Positions 56,413 through 64,000 of a stretch of DNA of 64,000 nt are shown here, piece by piece. Position 1 is the first letter of the stretch, and each line of letters begins with the position of its first letter. The notes beneath the pieces are model-generated. The model was not told the origin of the DNA, made no database searches, and saw only the letters and a program-made list of their open reading frames with translations. The stretch lies in assembly GCF_964026445.1 (NCBI RefSeq), contig NZ_OZ032150.1:620001-684000 (forward strand). The letters run 5' to 3'. This DNA is from Rickettsia endosymbiont of Cantharis rufa (GTDB lineage Bacteria > Pseudomonadota > Alphaproteobacteria > Rickettsiales > Rickettsiaceae). A program made the translations under genes and the position numbers.

Positions 56413-57186
56413 ATGAATATAAGTAAATTTAAACTAGCTGTTTTTGATGAAATAGATAGTACAAATTCTGAAGCCATGAGAATTGCTAAGAATGGTAAAG
56501 TCGAGTCAAATTATGTCGTGCTTGCCAAATCTCAAACTAATGGACGTGGTAGAAGCGGTAAAAACTGGCGATCTAATCCCGGTAATTTACATACAAGTTT
56601 ACTAATAAAGCCTGATAAAGAGCTAGAATTACTACCGCAATTATCTTTTGTCGTAGCACTTGCCGTTTATGATACTATGTCATCCCGTGGCCCCTCCACC
56701 GGATCTATTTTTTTGGATCCAGTGGCGGGGCCACGGGATGACAGTGTGAAGCTAAAATGGCCGAATGATGTATTAATTAACGGTCAGAAAATTGCCGGTA
56801 TACTGCTTGAATCCATTAAAGTAGAAAATAATTATTATATTATTATCGGTATCGGTATTAATATCACCTATCACCCTGATAATATCGACCAGCCTACTAC
56901 TAGCTTAATAAGTGAAAATCTACCGCCTATAGAGCCGCAAGCTTTACTTGAAAAATTAATAGAAAATTTTGAAAAATACTATCAAATTTGGGATAATAAC
57001 GGTTTTTCTCTTATTAGAGAAAAGTGGTTAGAACATGCCTATAAGTTACATGAAAATATTACCGTTAAGCATCAAAATGATATAGTAACCGGTCTTTTTA
57101 AAAATATCGATAATACCGGCAGAATAATATTACAACTATCTTCCAAAAAAATAATCTCTTTTTCTACTGCCGAACTCTCCTTTTAG
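56413..57186 (+). CDS. birA: Biotin-[acetyl-CoA-carboxylase] ligase with an in-frame palindromic insert
   Basis: The 257-residue enzyme attaches biotin to carboxylases. It lacks the DNA-binding domain of E. coli BirA. The active-site loop GRGRSGKNWRSNPGNLHTSL (about residues 44-63) and KLKWPNDVLINGQKIAGILL (the catalytic KWPND motif) are intact. Between AVYDT and VKLKWPND, about 23 residues (MSSRGPSTGSIF and on to RDDS) come from a palindromic element at 56,677-56,744. Without them the protein would be a normal ~234-residue ligase. The insert lies in a surface region just before the catalytic strand. Confidence 0.93.
   Translation: MNISKFKLAVFDEIDSTNSEAMRIAKNGKVESNYVVLAKSQTNGRGRSGKNWRSNPGNLHTSLLIKPDKELELLPQLSFVVALAVYDTMSSRGPSTGSIFLDPVAGPRDDSVKLKWPNDVLINGQKIAGILLESIKVENNYYIIIGIGINITYHPDNIDQPTTSLISENLPPIEPQALLEKLIENFEKYYQIWDNNGFSLIREKWLEHAYKLHENITVKHQNDIVTGLFKNIDNTGRIILQLSSKKIISFSTAELSF
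56677..56744. repeat. Palindromic element (type Y) inside birA
   Basis: ATGTCATCCCGTGGCCCCTC at the left and GCGGGGCCACGGGATGACAG at the right; the arms pair almost perfectly. The length is a multiple of three relative to the frame and it contains no stop. Confidence 0.9.
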
Positions 57187-57235
57187 CAAAAATTTTACTA
57201 AATTTAAATTATTGGTTTAACTATTGTTAATCATT

Positions 57236-57377
57236 AGACCTCTTCAAAAACTCGCTTATAGAGAGGAATTTGAAGAAGACACTTCACCTCGAACCGCAGC
57301 GTACATTAGTACGTGAGGATGAGTGGTAAGGATCGACGTACAAATTCCCCCTAGAAATAGAGTTTCCGAAGAGTTCT
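57236..57377. repeat. Palindromic element, further family
   Basis: ACCTCTTCAAAAACTCGCTT at the left is complementary to GAGTTTCCGAAGAG at the right; an inner GAGGAATTTGAAG/CAAATTCCCCC and a central GTACATTAGTACGTGAGG are present. It fills most of the spacer between birA and IS1-H (57,187-57,415), where no gene is seen. Confidence 0.65.
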
Positions 57378-57415
57378 ATTACCTAAGCTCTAATTTAATA
57401 TATACCCCAAGAGGG

Positions 57416-58245
57416 TCGTGCCCCCGTATTGCAGCTTAGCATGAATAGTCTATAATCCTCAAACAGTAATAAGAGAGAATTATAGTTAAGGAGTTATGAC
57501 AAGAATAGATGTTAAGTGTAGATCAAGAATAGATGTTAAGTGTAGATATTATAACGACACAGAAAAAGTAGTAAAGGCGGGATATTCAATTTCAAAACAA
57601 CAGAGATATCAATGCAAGCAGTGTAATCGATATTTTTAACTGTAATATATTAATAATGCCTCTAAGCCTGGAGTCAAGACTCAGATAGTAGATATGTCAA
57701 TCAATGGCTCTGGAGTTAGGGATACAGTAAGAGTATTAAAAGTGGGTATCAATACGGTTATCCGTGTTTTAAAAAAAATCTAGCGTTAAAAAAGATAAAT
57801 CATTCTATCAATACGATAGAAGTAATTATTGCTCCTGAAATAGATGAACAATGGCCTTATGTACAGAATAAATCCAAACAAAGATGGCTTTGATATTCTT
57901 TGGATAAGATTTTGTTAAAAGTAGTTGCTTATACTTTTGGTACAAGATGTGATAGCACATCAGAATCATTACTGAAAAAAACCGGAGGATTTTAAGGTTA
58001 CTTTTTACTTTACAGATGGATGGGGAAGTTATGCTAGGTTATTAGATCCCAAAAAACACATTGTTAGTAAAAAATATACTCAACGGATAGAACGGGGTAA
58101 CTTAAATCTTAGAACAAGATGCAAAAGACTGACACGTAAAACAATTTGTTTTTCCAAGTCATTGGATATTCATGATAAAGTCATCGGAACTCTTATTGAA
58201 CGTATAGCCTTTTAATATCCACATCTGTAAAATGGAGGTGCGACC
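57416..58245 (+). mobile_element. IS1-family element, copy H
   Basis: An 830-bp copy with ends GGTCGTGCC and GGTGCGACC. Lesions: Cys to Tyr, Gln to stop, shared TAA, Trp to stop, A7 frame change, plus one extra A in the InsA/InsB overlap. It cuts off the front of a DUF2460-type gene; no target duplication is found (CCCAAGAG versus TATATTAA). Confidence 0.9.
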
Positions 58246-58455
58246 TATATTAATAACGTAAGGACTATGGGTATAATTGATTACAATGACGGCACTATAA
58301 CACTTCCGAATTCTTTAGGACAAGATGCAACTTTAACTGCTGATTTTACTTTTGACGTAGCTGTTAGATTTAGTATAGATAGCTTTGAATATTCATATTG
58401 CAGTGATGGTTCTATAGCGTTATCCGATATAGAATTAATTGAGGTGATTATATGA
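58246..58455 (+). pseudogene. Gene-transfer-agent tail gene fragment (DUF2460-like)
   Basis: Directly from the IS1 end the frame reads MGIIDYNDGTITLPNSLGQD and then TADFTFDVAVRFSIDSFEYS, matching the C-terminal part of DUF2460/TIGR02217 proteins of alphaproteobacterial gene transfer agents and phage tails. The stop overlaps the next start as ATGA, so the genes were translationally coupled. About two-thirds of the gene is missing. Confidence 0.7.
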
Positions 58456-59197
58456 GTATTACTATTGAAGAAGTAATTACAAAGCTCACGAATTTTGTTT
58501 ATTGTTTCCAAATTAAGCTAGCAAGTGGTGAGGAATTAAATTTAACAAATAGCGATCATATTATAAAAAATGAAGATATAGTTTTTTTTACCGAATTCAG
58601 GTTTAGATTTAAAAGAAGCGAAATTTAACGATTCTGCGCAAAATCATATAATTATTGAAGGTATTTTTGAGGAGAAAGGAATTATGATGGCGATGAATTT
58701 AAATAATGCTATTGTTAAACTAATAATATATAGTGAAGGTGTTTTTGAGCATTTTATCACATATTATTGCACTTTATATACAAAATATGACCTAAGTTTT
58801 TAAATACATTTAAAACCTGAATAGTAAAACCTGTAGAGTGGCTTTCGGAGATAGTAAATGTAAAATAGATAAAAATTTATATAGCGGGATATATAAGGTT
58901 AAAGAAATACTCAAAGAAAGTTTAAGAATACTAGATTTAAATAAAGAAAACGGCTATTATAACGGCGGTCAAATTATATTCGGTGACAATCGTTTTGGCA
59001 GTAAAGTTCTAAATAATTTCGGTGATTTGATTATATTAGAGAATATTATACCGGATTACACTAAAGATGCCGAGGAAGTAAAAATTACTGCCGGATGTGA
59101 TAAAAATTTTATAACCTGTTGCAATAAATTTAATTATGCTATAAATTTTAGGGGCGAACCGCTGATACCAAAAAAAGATTTTATAAATTTAGTATAA
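58452..59197 (+). pseudogene. Gene-transfer-agent tail gene, DUF2163-like, frameshifted
   Basis: ATG 58452 starts SITIEEVITKLTNFVYCFQI, then KLASGEELNLTNSDHIIKNE. A T-run near 58,588 shifts the frame to LPNSGLDLKEAKFNDSAQNH and then IIIEGIFEEKGI. After stops at ~58,800 the C-terminal part reads NSKTCRVAFGDSKCKIDKNL and ITAGCDKNFITCCNKFNYAI-NFRGEPLIP. The Cys-rich C-terminal pattern and GCDK/NFRG are hallmarks of DUF2163 (phage BR0599 family). With the preceding DUF2460 fragment this is the expected GTA gp12-gp13 order. Inactive. Confidence 0.75.
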
Positions 59198-59200
59198 TCA

Positions 59201-59374
59201 ATGAAACAAAATTTTATAAAACTAGTATATGCAGAGCTAAAGAATATAATAAATATGAAAAACTCTAAACAACAGCAAAAAAAAGAAACGCAATTAATTG
59301 ATTATTTTAAAATAGTTGAAAGTAATATATTATATACATTTCAAAAAATAAAAAAGGAATATGAAAGAGACTAA
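59201..59374 (+). CDS. Small hypothetical protein
   Basis: A 57-codon frame (MKQNFIKLVYAELKNIINMK ... FQKIKKEYERD) is Lys-rich and helical, with no family recognised. It overlaps the start of the DUF2335-like gene by 14 bases, which favours a coupled pair and therefore a real gene. Confidence 0.45.
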   Translation: MKQNFIKLVYAELKNIINMKNSKQQQKKETQLIDYFKIVESNILYTFQKIKKEYERD

Positions 59375-59693
59375 ACGTTTTTTTAACAAAAATAATAGAT
59401 TAAATAAAGGTTATGCTAAGACTTTTAGTGTAAACGAGTCTGATAATAATTTTTACCGTAAAAAATTTGAGCATATATTACCGCCAATTGATTTAATCAG
59501 TGAGTATGAGAATATTTATCCCGGTACTTTACAAGAATTAATGAATATGGCGCAAAAAGAACAAGCCCATAAACATGCTATAGATCTAAAAAACTTGAAA
59601 ACGCAGGAAAGAATCGCTAAATTAACACGAATCTGCTTATTAATATTTGGAATTTGCCTCGTAGTTTCAATTTTTTTAAAACTTTCTAAATAA
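59361..59693 (+). CDS. DUF2335-like small membrane protein
   Basis: The 110-residue protein has a polar N-terminus, then LPPIDLISEYENIYPGTLQE and LMNMAQKEQAHKHAIDLKNL, the pattern of DUF2335 proteins (an acidic-Pro stretch followed by AxxEQxHR-type helix), and one C-terminal transmembrane helix (LTRICLLIFGICLVVSIFLK). In other bacteria the family is often near phage genes, which fits the GTA remnants upstream. Function unknown. Confidence 0.65.
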   Translation: MKETKRFFNKNNRLNKGYAKTFSVNESDNNFYRKKFEHILPPIDLISEYENIYPGTLQELMNMAQKEQAHKHAIDLKNLKTQERIAKLTRICLLIFGICLVVSIFLKLSK

Positions 59694-59788
59694 AATTAAA
59701 GATAAAATATTTTATTTACTTGTAATTTTAAATAAAATAAGTTAAATGCAATATATATTTATTTATAAACATAATACGGAGAAATTTT

Positions 59789-60313
59789 ATTTCTAAAAAT
59801 AATTTTCCTAAGGCTAATAGAGAAATCAGAGCTAGAGAAGTTCGTCTAGTAGGCGAAAACGGTGAAATGCACGGCGTCGTAAATATTAGAGAAGCGCTTG
59901 ACATGGCTGACAAAGCCGGTCTTGATTTAGTCGAAATATCACCGAATGCCGAACCCCCTGTATGTAAAATCTTAGATTTCGGTAAGTTTAAGTATGAAAG
60001 CAAAAAACGTTTGCATGAGGCACGCAAAAAGCAAAAAATCGTCGTACTTAAAGAAATGAAATTTAAACCTAATATTAGTATAGGTGATTTTGAAACTAAA
60101 CTAAGAAAAATAAAAGAATTTTTAAAAGACGGCGATAAAGTAAAAATTTCTTTATGGTTTAAAGGTAGAGAGATTCTTCATAAAGAAGTCGGGCAAGAAT
60201 TATTTAAACGTATAGAAATAGCGTTAGAAGGACTCGTTAAAATCGATCAGCATGTTAGAATGGAAGGTAAGCAGATGATAATGATAGTTAGCCCTGATAT
60301 TAAGGTGCAATAA
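59789..60313 (+). CDS. infC: Translation initiation factor IF-3, AUU start
   Basis: The 174-residue protein keeps subunits apart and checks the initiator tRNA. The N-terminal domain is [20 protein letters not shown] then [20 protein letters not shown]; the C-terminal domain starts [20 protein letters not shown] and ends [10 protein letters not shown]. The start is ATT at 59,789, seven bases after ACGGAG; no ATG precedes the conserved N-terminus, and the first ATG (59,867) would cut off 26 conserved residues. A rare AUU start, self-regulated by IF-3, is known for infC in other bacteria. Confidence 0.95.
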   Translation: MSKNNFPKANREIRAREVRLVGENGEMHGVVNIREALDMADKAGLDLVEISPNAEPPVCKILDFGKFKYESKKRLHEARKKQKIVVLKEMKFKPNISIGDFETKLRKIKEFLKDGDKVKISLWFKGREILHKEVGQELFKRIEIALEGLVKIDQHVRMEGKQMIMIVSPDIKVQ

Positions 60314-60355
60314 CGTCATTGCGAGGAGCGGAGGGCGTTGCTGCATGGCTCGTTT

Positions 60356-60472
60356 ATGCCATTCCCGCGTAGGCGGGAATCCCAAAAAAATTATAAATAC
60401 AGCAAATTTCTGAAATTAAAAGCTCGACTTATCTCGCTTTATACTGGATTCCTGCTTTCGCAGGAATGACAT
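60356..60472. repeat. Palindromic element (type A)
   Basis: ATGCCATTCCCGCGTAGGCG at the left and CTGCTTTCGCAGGAATGACA at the right. CGTCATTGCGAG (60,314) and GCGTTGCTGCATGGCTCG (60,335) precede it. Confidence 0.85.
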
Positions 60473-60520
60473 AAATTACCGTTAAATAACAACCAATAAA
60501 ATAACAAATCTAAATATATT

Positions 60521-61780
60521 ATGCCGATTAAAATTTTAATGCCCGCTCTATCTCCAACTATGAATGAAGGAAATCTAGCTAGGTGGTTAAAAAAAGAGGG
60601 GGATAAAGTTAATCCTGGGGAAGTAATTGCCGAAATTGAAACAGATAAAGCAACGATGGAAATAGAGGCAGTAGACGAGGGAATACTAGCCAAGATAGTT
60701 ATCCCGCAAAATAGCCAAAATGTACCTGTTAACTCTTTAATTGCCGTGTTAAGCGAAGAGGGAGAAGATATAGCCAATATTGATGCGTTCATTGCAAAAA
60801 ATAGTAATGCATCACTATCACCGAAAGCAGATGCTAACCTTCCAAAATCCTCCGAGAATATAGTTGTACAACACTCTAATATAGAACAGCAGTTAGCAGT
60901 TACAAATCATGATAAAAGTAAAATATTCGCCTCACCTCTTGCGAAAAGACTTGCAAAAATGGGGAATATTAAGCTTGAGAGCGTAAAAGGTAGCGGACCG
61001 CACGGTAGAATAGTCAAACAAGATATCTTATCGCATACTCCTAGCACTGTTCATAATAAAATAGTTAGTAGAAATCCTGAAGAATATCGTTTAGTACCGA
61101 ATAATAACATCCGCAAGATTATAGCCAAGCGTCTGCTTGAATCTAAACAAACAGTCCCACATTTTTATTTATCTATAGAATGTAATGTCGATAAATTGTT
61201 AGATACGAGAGAAGATATCAATAAATCTTTTGCAGAAGATAAATCATCAAGAATATCAGTTAACGATTTTATTATTTTAGCAGTAGCCAAGACTCTGCAA
61301 GAAGTTCCAAGTGCTAATGCTAGTTGGGGAGAAGATGCGATTAGATATTACAATAATGTTGACATTTCAGTAGCGGTAGCAATTGAAAATGGGCTTGTTA
61401 CGCCGATAGTTAAAAATGCTAATCAAAAAAATATTATGGAGCTATCCCGTGAGATGAAAGAATTAATAAAGAAAGCAAAAGATAATAAATTAACTCCTGA
61501 AGAGTTTCAAGGCGGAGGGTTTACTATTTCTAACCTCGGTATGTATGGAATTAAGAATTTCAATGCTATAATTAACCCGCCGCAAAGTTGTATAATGGGT
61601 GTCGGTAGCAGCTCAAAACGCACTATAATCAAGAATGATCAAATAGCTATAGCAACAATTATGGACGTAACTCTTTCTGCCGATCACCGAGTAGTGGACG
61701 GAGCTGTCGGTGCTGAATTTTTAGCAGTATTTAAGAAATTTATAGAGAGTCCCGCTTTGATGATGTTGTATACTCGATGA
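60521..61780 (+). CDS. pdhC: Pyruvate dehydrogenase E2, dihydrolipoamide acetyltransferase
   Basis: The 419-residue protein has one lipoyl domain with the lipoylated Lys in AEIETDKATMEIEAVDEGIL (about residue 43), a linker, the E3-binding domain (FASPLAKRLAKMGNIKLESV then GSGPHGRIVKQDI, residues ~145-180), and the catalytic domain with the His in ADHRVVDGAVGAEFLAVF near residue 392. It moves acetyl groups to CoA. The last codons (YTR, TGA) come from a type-Z palindromic element at 61,770. No other pdh genes are adjacent. Confidence 0.96.
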   Translation: MPIKILMPALSPTMNEGNLARWLKKEGDKVNPGEVIAEIETDKATMEIEAVDEGILAKIVIPQNSQNVPVNSLIAVLSEEGEDIANIDAFIAKNSNASLSPKADANLPKSSENIVVQHSNIEQQLAVTNHDKSKIFASPLAKRLAKMGNIKLESVKGSGPHGRIVKQDILSHTPSTVHNKIVSRNPEEYRLVPNNNIRKIIAKRLLESKQTVPHFYLSIECNVDKLLDTREDINKSFAEDKSSRISVNDFIILAVAKTLQEVPSANASWGEDAIRYYNNVDISVAVAIENGLVTPIVKNANQKNIMELSREMKELIKKAKDNKLTPEEFQGGGFTISNLGMYGIKNFNAIINPPQSCIMGVGSSSKRTIIKNDQIAIATIMDVTLSADHRVVDGAVGAEFLAVFKKFIESPALMMLYTR

Positions 61781-61893
61781 ATTTCAAAAATTGGCTACGT
61801 CGTTTATAAGTTCAAGAATGCTCACGTATTATATATACGCTCCGCTTCTTGACTTATAAACTCCTTGCTCTTTTTGAAGTTGATCTTCGTCTA
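61770..61893. repeat. Palindromic element (type Z) at the pdhC 3' end
   Basis: ATACTCGATGAATTTCAAAA at the left and TTTTGAAGTTGATCTTCGTC at the right. The TGA in the left arm ends pdhC; a spurious N-terminal extension of prfA to 61,849 reads through the right arm. Confidence 0.85.
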
Positions 61894-61962
61894 CCAACTC
61901 TTTATTTTACAGAAAGGCACAATAATATTATATCTTACCCTCCTAATCAAATCAAAAATAAC

Positions 61963-63030
61963 ATGAGTTTTTCAGATAATTTAACAAAAATTTTAGATAA
62001 ATATGAAGATCTAAGCAAAAGACTATCTTCCGGCGTTATGGGAGACGAGTTTGTTAAAGCATCTAAAGAATATGCAGAACTTGAAGTGGTTGTAGCAAGA
62101 ATTAAAGAATATAATAAAGCTAAATCCGAACTTGAAGAAGCAAATAATTTTAAGTTAGAAGTAGGACTTGATAATGCCACCTTAGAAATGATTGAATACG
62201 AAATACATACTCTTGAAAATTCACTACCGAAACTTGAGCGAGCCGTAAAAATTGCTTTATTACCGAAAGATGATGCGGATAGTAAAAGTGCTATTATTGA
62301 AGTTAGAGCAGGAAGCGGCGGTGAAGAAGCTGCACTTTTTGCTGCTGTACTTTTCAATATGTATCAACGATATGCTGAGTTAAAAGGATGGCGTTTCGAG
62401 ATATTAGCGATTTCCGATACAGGTATAGGTGGTTATAAAGAAGCATCGGCGTCAATAAAAGGCAAAGATGTATTCTCTAAGCTCAAATTTGAGTCAGGCG
62501 TTCATAGAGTGCAACGAATACCTGAAACTGAATCGAACGGACGTATTCATACTTCTGCGGCGACTGTCGCAGTACTTCCTGAAGCTGAGGAGGTTGATAT
62601 TAAGATTGAAGATAAAGACTTAAGAATTGATACTTATAGAGCTTCGGGAGCAGGTGGACAGCATGTAAACACTACCGACTCTGCTGTCCGAATAACTCAT
62701 ATACCTACCGGTATTGTAGTAGCGTTGCAAGATGAAAAATCACAGCATAAAAATAAAGCTAAAGCATTAAAGATTTTGCGAGCTAGAGTTTATGAAGAAG
62801 AACGTCATAAAAAGGATCAAGAAAGAGCCGATAGTAGACGAGGGCAGGTAGGTTCAGGAGATCGTTCCGAGCGTATTCGTACTTATAATTTCCCGCAAGG
62901 ACGAGTATCAGATCACCGAATAAACCTAACACTTTATAAGATAGAGGAAGTAGTTAAGAACGGGCAATTAGATGAATTTGTTGAAGCTTTAATTGCAGAT
63001 GATGAGGCTAAAAAACTTTCTGAAATATAG
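61963..63030 (+). CDS. prfA: Peptide chain release factor 1
   Basis: The 355-residue protein has the coiled N-terminal domain ([20 protein letters not shown]), the domain around [18 protein letters not shown], and the GGQ peptidyl-tRNA hydrolysis motif in [20 protein letters not shown] (about residue 230). The length is usual for RF1. It reads UAA and UAG stop codons. ATG 61963 is chosen because the upstream 38 in-frame codons arise from a palindromic element. Confidence 0.97.
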   Translation: MSFSDNLTKILDKYEDLSKRLSSGVMGDEFVKASKEYAELEVVVARIKEYNKAKSELEEANNFKLEVGLDNATLEMIEYEIHTLENSLPKLERAVKIALLPKDDADSKSAIIEVRAGSGGEEAALFAAVLFNMYQRYAELKGWRFEILAISDTGIGGYKEASASIKGKDVFSKLKFESGVHRVQRIPETESNGRIHTSAATVAVLPEAEEVDIKIEDKDLRIDTYRASGAGGQHVNTTDSAVRITHIPTGIVVALQDEKSQHKNKAKALKILRARVYEEERHKKDQERADSRRGQVGSGDRSERIRTYNFPQGRVSDHRINLTLYKIEEVVKNGQLDEFVEALIADDEAKKLSEI

Positions 63031-63039
63031 GAGTAGAGC

Positions 63040-63393
63040 ATGAATAAAAAGGAATATGATATAATAATATATACATATAATGATCAAGGTAAAACTACTA
63101 TATCTAAAGAAGAAGTAAAAATAATACAACAATCCTATTCTAAGAATAGTTTAAATAGCGATGAATTAATACTTCTAAATGAAATAACAAAAAAATAATC
63201 AAAGTACCGATAATCATTCGCATACAAGTGAACTATAGAAGAAAATATAGAATCAGTAAGTCTAACAAGCTCATCAGAGAAACATAATGACTATACTAGT
63301 CAAACAATAATTTTAAGCCCAGAAGAGAAAAGTGATTGCGGTACGTTTGATTGCATAGGTAAAAATGATGATTTTTGTTGTGTAATTATCTAA
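63040..63393 (+). pseudogene. Small rickettsial protein gene with compensating frameshifts and a Cys-rich tail
   Basis: A Shine-Dalgarno site overlapping the prfA stop precedes ATG 63040. The first frame (MNKKEYDIIIYTYNDQGKTT ... LLNEITKK) stops at 63,198 at an A-run. A one-base shift continues NNQSTDNHSHTSE, and a second shift back to the first frame gives EENIESVSLTSSSEKHNDYT and DCGTFDCIGKNDDFCCVII and stop. The ancestral protein would be ~117 residues, hydrophilic, with five cysteines at the end; the last four residues, CVII, match a CaaX pattern. Function unknown. Confidence 0.55.
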
Positions 63394-63418
63394 AAACATC
63401 TTAATAATTAAAATAATA

Positions 63419-64000
63419 ATGAAACCACGAGTATCTATAAACGGTAAAATATGGCAACAAAAACTAATTAACGAGGATATAGTTACAGAATTATGTCGAA
63501 GTTTTAAAATTAGTGGTTTACTTGCTAGAATAGTATCATTAAGAGTAAGTAATTTAGAGGAAGTAGAAAATTTTTTAGTACCGAAAATCAAAAATTTATT
63601 GCCTGATCCTTTTCATTTACTTGATATGGATAAAGCGGTAGCTAGAACTGTTAAAGCTATCTTAAATAACCAAAAAATATGTATTTTTGCCGATTATGAT
63701 GTAGACGGGGCTACTTCAGCCGCTTTACTTAAAAATGTTTTTAGAGACTTAAATATAATATGCGATATTTATGTTCCCGACCGTATAGCTGAAGGATACG
63801 GCCCGACTCCTCTTGCTATGCAAAAAATTAAAGATAGCTTTGTCGAATTATTAATTACGGTTGACTGTGGTGCTATGGCACATGAAGCTCTAAAATACGC
63901 AAAAGACGTTAGTCTTGATGTTATAGTCATCGATCATCATATAGCTGCAGATATATTACCGGATGCAGTAGCTATAGTGAATCCAAATCGTATTGATGAA
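63419..64000 (+). CDS. recJ: Single-stranded-DNA exonuclease RecJ, 5' part
   Basis: 194 codons are visible and the frame is open at the window edge. The DHH-family motifs are present: KICIFADYDVDGATSAALLK (about residues 86-105), LLITVDCGAMAHEALKYAKD and DVIVIDHHIAAD (the DHH motif). RecJ digests single-stranded DNA 5'-3' in recombination and repair. It continues to the right of the window. Confidence 0.95.
   Translation, partial: MKPRVSINGKIWQQKLINEDIVTELCRSFKISGLLARIVSLRVSNLEEVENFLVPKIKNLLPDPFHLLDMDKAVARTVKAILNNQKICIFADYDVDGATSAALLKNVFRDLNIICDIYVPDRIAEGYGPTPLAMQKIKDSFVELLITVDCGAMAHEALKYAKDVSLDVIVIDHHIAADILPDAVAIVNPNRIDE

Noticed and set aside
2941..60472. CRISPR-like array made of the many palindromes
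   Set aside because: The repeats are dispersed singly through the window with no regular spacing and no cas genes.
1..64000. tRNA genes
   Set aside because: I looked for TTCGA/TTCAA T-loop sequences with matching acceptor stems in the spacers and found none I could support.

Overview
The window looks like the chromosome of a Rickettsia (Alphaproteobacteria, obligate intracellular). It is AT-rich. It carries a large load of short palindromic repeats of the Rickettsia palindromic element (RPE) type, including copies inside genes. The housekeeping genes have rickettsial features (sucCD, a Tim44-like protein, rnpB, infC with an AUU start, sodB next to a patatin phospholipase gene). No species can be named from sequence alone. 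The unusually high insertion-sequence load (IS1, IS3, IS21, IS481 and IS630 families) points to an IS-rich lineage.

Layout. 1-1.3 kb: an IS21-family element running off the left edge, inserted into a decayed IS630-family element, then a gene tail. 1.35-12 kb: mostly intact genes (NTF2-like, sucD/sucC, cytochrome b561, S9 peptidase, Tim44-like, rbfA, YqaA-like, RDD, recR, and an NlpC/P60-like protein), with palindromic elements in most spacers. 12.2-14.5 kb: two pseudogenes joined by an IS1 copy. 14.6-18.3 kb: nadK, RNase J, gpsA. 18.4-21.1 kb: an IS3/IS1 pile-up with a decayed gene. 21.5-31.2 kb: AEC transporter, alpha/beta hydrolase, trxB, a broken vWA gene, an aldehyde dehydrogenase, a glycosyltransferase pair, uvrD. 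31.3-35.1 kb: a mosaic of IS fragments ending in a disrupted autotransporter (sca-like) gene. 35.4-43 kb: lon, a PLP-dependent dehydratase, class II aldolase, a 68-bp MITE-like element, an IS481-type element, a membrane protein. 43.1-47.1 kb: an ankyrin gene split and partly inverted between two IS1 copies, then a decayed TPR gene. 47.3-57.2 kb: ppdK, rnpB, GST-like, bioY, folC, sodB, a patatin pseudogene, birA. 57.4-59.2 kb: IS1 and remnants of gene-transfer-agent tail genes. 59.2-64 kb: a DUF2335-like protein, infC, pdhC, prfA, a decayed small gene, recJ (cut by the right edge).

Central themes. (1) Eight near-identical IS1 copies (A-H, about 831 bp) all carry the same disabling lesions and share variants in a mosaic pattern. 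One inverted pair (F/G) has flipped an ankyrin-gene segment, shown by an 8-bp target duplication in inverted orientation. (2) Palindromic elements have invaded almost everything: spacers (sucC-sucD), reading frames (birA, a membrane protein), gene ends (gpsA, folC, pdhC stop codons) and, most strikingly, the P12 region of RNase P RNA. (3) Accessory genes (ankyrin, TPR, vWA, patatin, autotransporter, GTA tail) are decayed, while metabolic and information genes are intact. BioY plus a stand-alone biotin ligase suggests reliance on imported biotin. SucCD, PdhC, PPDK, the aldehyde dehydrogenase and GpsA fit a TCA- and pyruvate-centred metabolism fed by the host.
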